From Primula veris (taxonomy: Eukaryota > Streptophyta > Magnoliopsida > Ericales > Primulaceae), in contig OY821740.1 in assembly GCA_963682055.1 (NCBI GenBank), positions 48,380,795 to 48,444,794 of the forward strand: a DNA stretch of 64,000 nucleotides, written 5' to 3'. A program made the position numbers and the translations under genes. The number at the start of each line of letters is the position of its first letter. Positions within the stretch are counted from its first letter, which is position 1. The notes under the pieces are model-generated. The model did no database searches. It had not been told where the DNA came from and saw only the letters and a program-made list of their open reading frames with translations. This document shows, piece after piece, positions 57,957 to 64,000 of this stretch.

Positions 57957-59280
57957 ATGGCTATTCTAAAACTGTATGGAGCGATTGATTCCATCTCAAC
58001 CATGCGGGCATTGGTCTCTCTATTCGAACACGAGCTCGAGTTTGAATTTGTAGCTGTCGATCTCAAGTCTGGAGAGCACACAAAGCCGGAATTTCTCGCT
58101 CTTAACGTATGCAATTTGAACCTAATTCTCGTTTTCTTCGAAAATGATTGTGTACAGATATTACTTATTGTATTAGCTAGTACTAAAAAGTGGTGTTTTT
58201 TAGTAAGTTGGAATAAATGGTTGTCTAACGTAACAAATTAAGGGTCACAAATCTGGTTTACTGAGTTAAAACTGGACAAATGGTAAAGAGAAATATCATA
58301 AATTATCAAATCTCAAGGTTTCCAACTTACTACAGGTCTTTTGAAAATCAGTGTCTACATTGATTTATGCCTATAATGCTTACCCATTTTTCTGTTCTTC
58401 TTATAAGCCATTTGGAGATATTCCTGTATATCAAGATGATGACTTGATACTATTTGGTAAGATCCCAACTACTTTGCTTATTTTAGATTTTACGTTTACA
58501 TGACTTTTGCACACTCATTTTCCCAGATTTTTACTACATGACTAGTAAAATGCAAAAAAAAAATATAGTTGGTGTACTAACTTTCATTTAAATATAGTAC
58601 TCACTCGCTTTTTGATCAGAATTAACGAGTCATACTAATGACTATCTCCATCTAGTTTAATTTCAGTGTCACAAATTAAGTTCAAAATTGTACTCTTATT
58701 AATATATCGTCTGAATAAGGATTTACAAAGTAAAAGGTAATTTGCTTTCAAATTTTGGACAAAACAAACACGAAAATTAAACTTATATATGCATGAATAA
58801 TGTTAAAACTTATATCCACCAGAATCAAGGGCTATTATGAGGACCATATCTCACTTGTACCCAAAGACCCAAAAGGAACAAATCTATATGGAACCAATGT
58901 TACAAGGCATAGTCGCAACTTGGATTGACGTGGAAGATCACCAGTTTAGTCCCTTGGCTTTAACAATTATCATCGAACTCATCTTCAACCCGAAAAACAA
59001 TGGTCCGCCAGCCGATGACTCATTAGTGGCCCGAGCCGAGTCTGAGCTGGCAAAAGTGTTGGAAGTATACGAAGAGCGGCTCAAAGGGTCTAAGTATTTG
59101 GGAGGTGATAAATTTACTTCGGCTGATTTAACTCACCTCCCATGTTTATACTTTTTAATGAAGACTCGGGCTAAGCGGCTATTCGATGAGCGGGTTCATG
59201 TCAGTAAATGGTGTCAAAATATTTTGTCACGTCCTTCTTGGGCTAAAATGGAGGAGATGATTGTCGCAACAGTAAAGTAA
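57957..59280 (+). CDS. Phi-class glutathione S-transferase (GSTF)
   Basis: Three exons (57957-58106, 58408-58456, 58823-59280) join to 218 aa, the usual phi-class size and three-exon structure. The N-terminal thioredoxin-fold domain has KLYGAIDSISTMRA, in which Ser12 aligns with the catalytic serine of phi GSTs. It continues with SGEHTKPEFLALN-PFGDIPV (glutathione-site loop and cis-proline) and the gamma-glutamyl-binding ESRAI. The C-terminal helical domain includes LVARAESELAKVLEVYEERL, YLGGDKFTSADLTHLP and a final SRPSWAKM. The enzyme conjugates glutathione to electrophiles or acts as a peroxidase or carrier in the cytosol, in detoxification and stress. The AIDSIS segment is unusual beside the common PMSTA type, so substrate range may differ. 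It is a single complete copy. Confidence 0.95.
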
Positions 59281-60046
59281 TAAACTTAAAAGAGTGTAAA
59301 CTTTTAATTGGTAAAATTAAGTAAGGAATAAATTACGTTTTGTTGTATTTCCTTTTTTTTTTTTGGTTCTCATTTTGCTTTCTAAGTCATCTTTGTATGT
59401 CAGTTACTTATTGTGTTTTGTTTGACTGTTACTTATAATTTCATTTTTGTTATCTTACTTGTTCAAAAGGTTTTTCCCATTCGATAATTTGATTTAACCT
59501 TCATTTACTGATGGGGTGTTAAGATCAATAATTTAATTTTAACCTTTTGATTGGGTGTTTGAACCGCATAGCTGTCTTATACTAATTGAAACTATAGGGT
59601 CGTCGACGGTCCGTATTCTTTCCATTTAAGCTAAGATCGAGTCCAATACGTTCTTAAGAAAAACAAGTCCAGAATAATTCCCAAAATAACGAGGTTCGGA
59701 CTAATCGATGAAGTTCGGACTTGTCACAGTCTGGACGGTCTCAACAATCTGACCACCAATTTAATGCCTTATTTTCCTTGTAATATAATTTACATAAAAT
59801 CAATATTATGATAAACTGAGATATAATTTTTTTTTTCAGACGTTTTAAAATTAGCATGTTAACATCAATGATAAGAACAATTATAAACTTCAAGCTAATA
59901 ATGAATTAACGCAAATTAATTGCATCATTCACTTATAAACTTGTTAATTTTTCCACAGAATTAGGAAACTAATAGAAATGGTAGATCGATAAATTCTATA
60001 TGAGTACTTTATATGGTATAAAATGTAAACATTACACTGTATAATA
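59281..60046. other. GST 3' flank, nothing else recognised
   Basis: Presumed 3'UTR followed by AT-rich intergenic sequence. A GC-richer stretch near 59595-59760 has no readable gene. Confidence 0.45.
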
Positions 60047-60281
60047 CTCCATCTGTTCCCAATTAATTATCCATTACGAAACTACGTGCAATTTTGACTG
60101 ACCAATAACTTGTATCAAAATTGTCGGAATGAAAATTTCCAAAAGTTAATCATATAGTTCAAACATTACATTATTTGATTTAGTTTTTAAATTTGTCATT
60201 TCGACAATTTTAATACATGTTATAAGCCGGTCAAAATTATACGTAATTTCATAGAAGACAATTAATTGGGAACGGATGGAG
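60047..60281. mobile_element. Stowaway-like MITE (copy 3)
   Basis: It begins CTCCATCTGTTCCC and ends GGGAACGGATGGAG between TA dinucleotides (60045-60046 and 60282-60283). The interior (tacgaaactacgtgcaattt, ttataagccggtcaaaatt) matches copies 1 and 2. It is an independent insertion of the same family. Confidence 0.88.
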
Positions 60282-60860
60282 TATTGTATAATCATATAAT
60301 ATACTCCAAATCAAATTGGATAGAATTGGATTTATATTAACCTTGCGTGCTAAGTATCCTTTAGAAACTTTAAAAACAACGTTTATTTTCCCCAAATTCA
60401 AGTCCAATCATATACTTTTTTTTCCTTTCTGAAACACGATAATTAACCAATGAGGTCCATTTTTGGTGTATTAATTTTTCAAGGGAGGATGTGTTAATTG
60501 ATTTTGGTTTTAATGTTTTAGAATGAATACCAAACGATTAACACCACTGTGAATATAGTCCATTATTATTTAGGCTATGTCACATACTAAAAACATAACA
60601 CTTATTAATGAAATCAAAAATATATAATCTAAAATTAATTCAAAATTAAAACTAAAAAATACTAAAAATTAACGCATGTTAATGAATCTAAAAATATATA
60701 CACTAAAATTTATTCAAAATTAAAACTAAAAAATATTTTTGGTTGACACAGACTAAATAATATTGAATCGGTTTTATATAATTATTTTTTTATATATTAA
60801 TATAATATATAAAAAATTTCAAATTTTTTTAATTAATTTTTCGAATGAAATTGTATTTGA
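60282..60860. other. AT-rich flank of the Mutator-like gene
   Basis: It contains a duplicated ~110-bp stretch (catgttaatgaatctaaaaat near 60675 and a diverged copy near 60605). I cannot place a clear terminal inverted repeat of the Mutator-like element here. Confidence 0.4.
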
Positions 60861-60948
60861 GTTTTTTGCCAAAATGGCACAGTGGGTCCAGTTTAATCCC
60901 AGAATGGGCTCTGTTTCTGCAATATTCCCAAAATGGTCTACTTTCGAA

Positions 60949-61113
60949 AAACGACCGATCGAAATGATAAAAACGACCGGTCGTTTTTATAATGAACTCT
61001 CTGGGAGTTTTTGGAGCAAAAACGATCGGTCTTTTTGTCCAATTCGATCGGTCGTTTTTCAGACAAAAAACGATCGATCGTTTTGTACATTTCAATCGGT
61101 CGTTTTTGGTCTG
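60949..61113. repeat. Array of CGATCGGTCG quasi-palindromes upstream of the MULE gene
   Basis: Copies include AACGACCGATCG, AAAACGACCGGTCGTTTTT, AACGATCGGTCTTTTTGTCC, CGATCGGTCGTTTTTCAGAC, AAAACGATCGATCGTTTT and a final AATCGGTCGTTTTT. The GTCC and CAGAC spacers also occur in the copia-type LTR array. Confidence 0.88.
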
Positions 61114-61319
61114 AATTACTTCCTATTTAAAAAAACTCATCTCATTTCCCAGACCACTCATCTCATTTTCCAGAGCACTGTGAAAATAAAAAAAACAGAG
61201 CTATTAGATCATTTTAGGGCAAATCTCAGATCTCTTCCAAAACAGGTAAAAGCTCAATATTTTGTGTTGTTGGAGTATTATTTGAGTAAAATTGATAGTT
61301 TTACCGTGTGGCTATCGAA

Positions 61320-63931
61320 ATGAAAAATCCTACAATTATGTGTTATTTGGGAGGTACGATAATGGAAACTATTAGCGAGGGGTTATCTTATGATATTTCT
61401 TATAAAAAAAAATTTAAGGTATCTAGAAACACGACATACGACCAATTTTTGAAAAAATTGTTTAAGGTACTTGATGTATCATCGACTTCAAATCGTTTGA
61501 GTTTAAAATGTCGTTATCCATATCTGACTACACTTACCGAGTTTAAATATATGCGATTGGCTGTTGATGATAATGATTCGTTGGAAACCATGCTTGAGTT
61601 AATAGATGAAAATGGAAGAACGTTTATAGAGTTATATGTTGAAATTGAGCAAGTTTACTCTTCTGATCAAGATTACGGGTTGTATTATAATATTCTTTCT
61701 ACTAATGAAATCGGTACATCAAGTAGAACACCCATTCGACAAGAGCCAATACCAGAGGTATATTCTGATAACAACGAACCAGATTTGACACATTTGGATG
61801 CAGTGTGTCGATTGGCAGATAATATTGGTTGGTCGATAGAACTTGGGGATGAACCAGAGGATGAAGATCCGGACGTCAATATTAGCGAAAACGAGTCTGA
61901 CGATGACGAAGAAAATGTACAAGAAGTTGAGTACGAAGAATTATCATCTGAAATGGGCTTGTATATGGATGAGGATGAAAACGACCAATCAAGTGGGTCA
62001 CAATTGCAGAATAATACTATTCCCGATGAAATTCCTATGCATCAATCAATGTCAAGTTTGTTTAATGAACCGTTCGACACTCAAGAAAATTATAGTAACC
62101 AGAGACGAAATTATATGATGTATCCTGGATTTTGGGATCCTCAATTTAATGATCCTTTTATTGGTTTTTTATTTAGGGATAAAGAAATGTTGAAAAAGGG
62201 AATAAAACTTTGGTCAATAAAACGTAACATCCATTTTTGCACTAAAAGTTCGAAGGCAAAATTTTGGGAAATTCGTTGTAAACTGGCCGAAACTCAACAA
62301 TGCAAATGGAAACTACGAGCTTCACTAAGAAAGAAACATGGATTTTTTGAAGTGTCGGTGTACAACGGTCCTCATACATGCATTCATGCCGAGCTTACAA
62401 CTGATCATCCACAGTTAGATTCCAATCTTGTTGCCCAAACCATTCGAAATGCCATCACAACTAATCCTATGATGAAGATTTCATTAGTTAAAGAGATTGT
62501 GAATGCCCGCTTTGAAATGTCAGTTTCATACAAAAAAGCTTATTTAGGTAAACAAAAAGCAATCGCAGAGATATTTGGTAATTGGGAACACTCGTATAAG
62601 GTTTTACCTAAATTTATGAAAGCGCTTCAAAAGTATAATAACGGTACCGTTGCTTCTTATGAGACCACGCCAGTTTACGATGTGGTAGGAAATCCAGTGG
62701 GTGAGGTATTGAACAGATTTTTCTTCACATTTAAGGCCGTTATTGATGCATTTCAGTATTGTAGGCCAGTTATCGCTATTGATGCTACTCACTTATATGG
62801 GAAGTATAAAGGTAAGATTTTGTTGGCCATGGCATCGGATGCAGATAATCATGTTTTTCCCATTGGTTGTGCATTTGTTGCTGAGGAGAGTACAATTTCG
62901 TGGAGCTATTTTCTTTCTAACATTATGCGACATGTGATTAAAGAGCGAGTGAATATTTGTCTAATTTCGGATAGACATGCTGGTATTCTAAGTGCAGTGA
63001 GAGGAGTTTGGCGTGGTCAAGGTTTTGTTCATCGATATTGTTCAAATCATTTTTTGGATAATTTTAAGAAAGTTTCAAATGAGATCCTGACTTACACAAG
63101 TTAGCGGAGAACGCCATTTGGGAATTACAAGAAAGAAAATTGAAAAGAATCATGGAAGTAATAAAAGTCATGAATCCTCAAGCATATCAATGGTTGATAA
63201 AAGAGCATGCGGAAAAATGGTCATATTTTCATGATAAAGGGAGGCGACATGGTAACATGACCACAAACATGGCTGAAATTTTCAATAATGTTTTAAAAGC
63301 TGCTCGTAATTTACCAATCACGGCTGCTGTGCAGCTTATTTTCTATAAGTTGGTACACTATTTTTGCGAGCGGAAAAAGATAGTAATCGGGATGAGAAAC
63401 AGCGGCACAAGATATGGTCCCAATATCCTTAAAATTTTAGAGAAACGTAGGTCGGACATTGGTCATACCAATGTTACTTTCGATTATGAAAGAGGGGTTT
63501 ATTCCGTGTGTACAAGTTCAAGAAATTCCAGGGGAGGCAATACTCAAGTTGTCGACTTTTCACTTTGGCAATGCGATTGCGGTAAGTGGCAGAGTGATGG
63601 AATCGCTTGTTCACATGTGTTTTCTGTATGCGCTGCAAACCGTCTTGATTGGGAAGCTTACATAGTAAAATATTACAGTCTTGAATCATACGAAGGTACG
63701 TACTCGGCGCAATTTTGTCCTCTTCGGCATCAAGACTATTGAGATTCATGTGATAGATTATTTCTTCCGGATGTTACTCTTTTAAGAGAAAGGGGTCGTC
63801 CAAGATCTACTCGTATTTATAATGGTATGGATCAGTCGGAGAGACGAGCACTTATGAGATGTTCTAGTTGTCAAGGGCGAGGACATGATTGTCGTAAGTG
63901 TCCGTATCCAATACGTGGTCGACGATTATGA
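61320..63931 (+). pseudogene. MuDR-like (MULE) transposase, frameshifted
   Basis: The gene starts at ATG 61320 (an upstream GTG at 61308 is not needed). Residues ~1-120 form a PB1-like N-terminal domain, followed by an acidic stretch. A plant MuDR-type DNA-binding segment (FRDKEMLKKGIKLWSIKRN) precedes the MULE transposase domain: IAIDATHLYGKYKG (Asp codon 62781), CLISDRHAGI (Asp codon 62970), CSNHF, and the NMTTNMAEIFN Glu (63275). A SWIM zinc finger (CDCGKWQSDGIACSHVF, 63571-63617) and a CCHC knuckle (CSSCQGRGHDCRKCP) follow. The frame shifts between about 63082 and 63099, before KLAENAIWELQ. A TGA at 63739-63741 replaces an expected tryptophan after QDY. The catalytic triad survives, but the protein cannot be made intact. 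The terminal repeat is not in view. Confidence 0.9.
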
Positions 63932-64000
63932 TTTTAGCTGTAGCTTCAAGGTCCCAATATGTATCTTGTACTAGTTTAATTTTCCGCTTGTAATTGTGTT
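63932..64000. other. Right edge, MULE 3' side
   Basis: Short noncoding tail after the transposase remnant; the element presumably continues beyond the window. Confidence 0.4.

Noticed and set aside
16017..59280. A functional gene cluster linking the host genes
   Set aside because: Orientation, spacing and unrelated functions point to ordinary neighbours; no shared regulatory signal is visible.
60763..61323. 186-codon frame upstream of the MULE gene
   Set aside because: The repeated peptide words come from the same quasi-palindromes, and its start is AT-rich intergenic sequence.

Overview
The window is nuclear DNA of a flowering plant, almost certainly a eudicot. It is AT-rich, its genes have many short introns with plant-type splice sites, and its mobile elements are of plant types (Stowaway-like and hAT-like MITEs, CACTA ends, a Cassandra TRIM, nested LTR retrotransposons, a Mutator-like element). 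I cannot fix the species. All protein names come from recognised motifs read directly; no database search was possible.

Layout. 1-3.0 kb: a paralogous copy of intron-1 sequence from the 16-27 kb gene, then a small secreted S1-type (self-incompatibility-like) gene on the minus strand. 3.1-4.3 kb: a ~78-bp tandem array interrupted by a Cassandra element. 4.4-13.8 kb: a decayed, internally deleted Ty3/gypsy element (gag, protease, part of RT) whose 3' LTR was later split by a copia-type element that has lost pol. 13.8-16 kb: CACTA end, a duplicated flank, a gene remnant and a foldback element. 16.0-26.8 kb (+): a 15-exon gene for a thioredoxin-like (DUF255/SPATA20) protein of 799 aa. 27-29.8 kb: hAT MITE, duplicated flank, two CACTA ends. 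29.9-37.6 kb (+): a 10-exon, 892-aa relative of plant CW-type zinc-finger proteins in which I find no CW domain. 38.9-48.2 kb (-): a CUL1-type cullin with 17 coding exons, one probable 1-nt frameshift, and a 2.7-kb 5'UTR intron filled by a ~83-bp minisatellite with higher-order structure. 50.1-52.8 kb (-): an INDETERMINATE-domain C2H2 transcription factor of 501 aa. 54.8-57 kb: two hAT-type MITEs. 57.96-59.28 kb (+): a phi-class glutathione S-transferase of 218 aa. 60.8-64 kb (+): a degenerate MuDR-like transposase gene running towards the window edge.

The host genes (S1 protein, SPATA20-like, CW-like chromatin protein, cullin, IDD factor, GST) are ordinary neighbours on a chromosome and do not form a functional cluster. 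The most unusual signal is an array of ~18-bp quasi-palindromes with core CGATCGGTCG. It occurs in both LTRs of the copia-type element and again in the leader of the unrelated Mutator-like gene 50 kb away.
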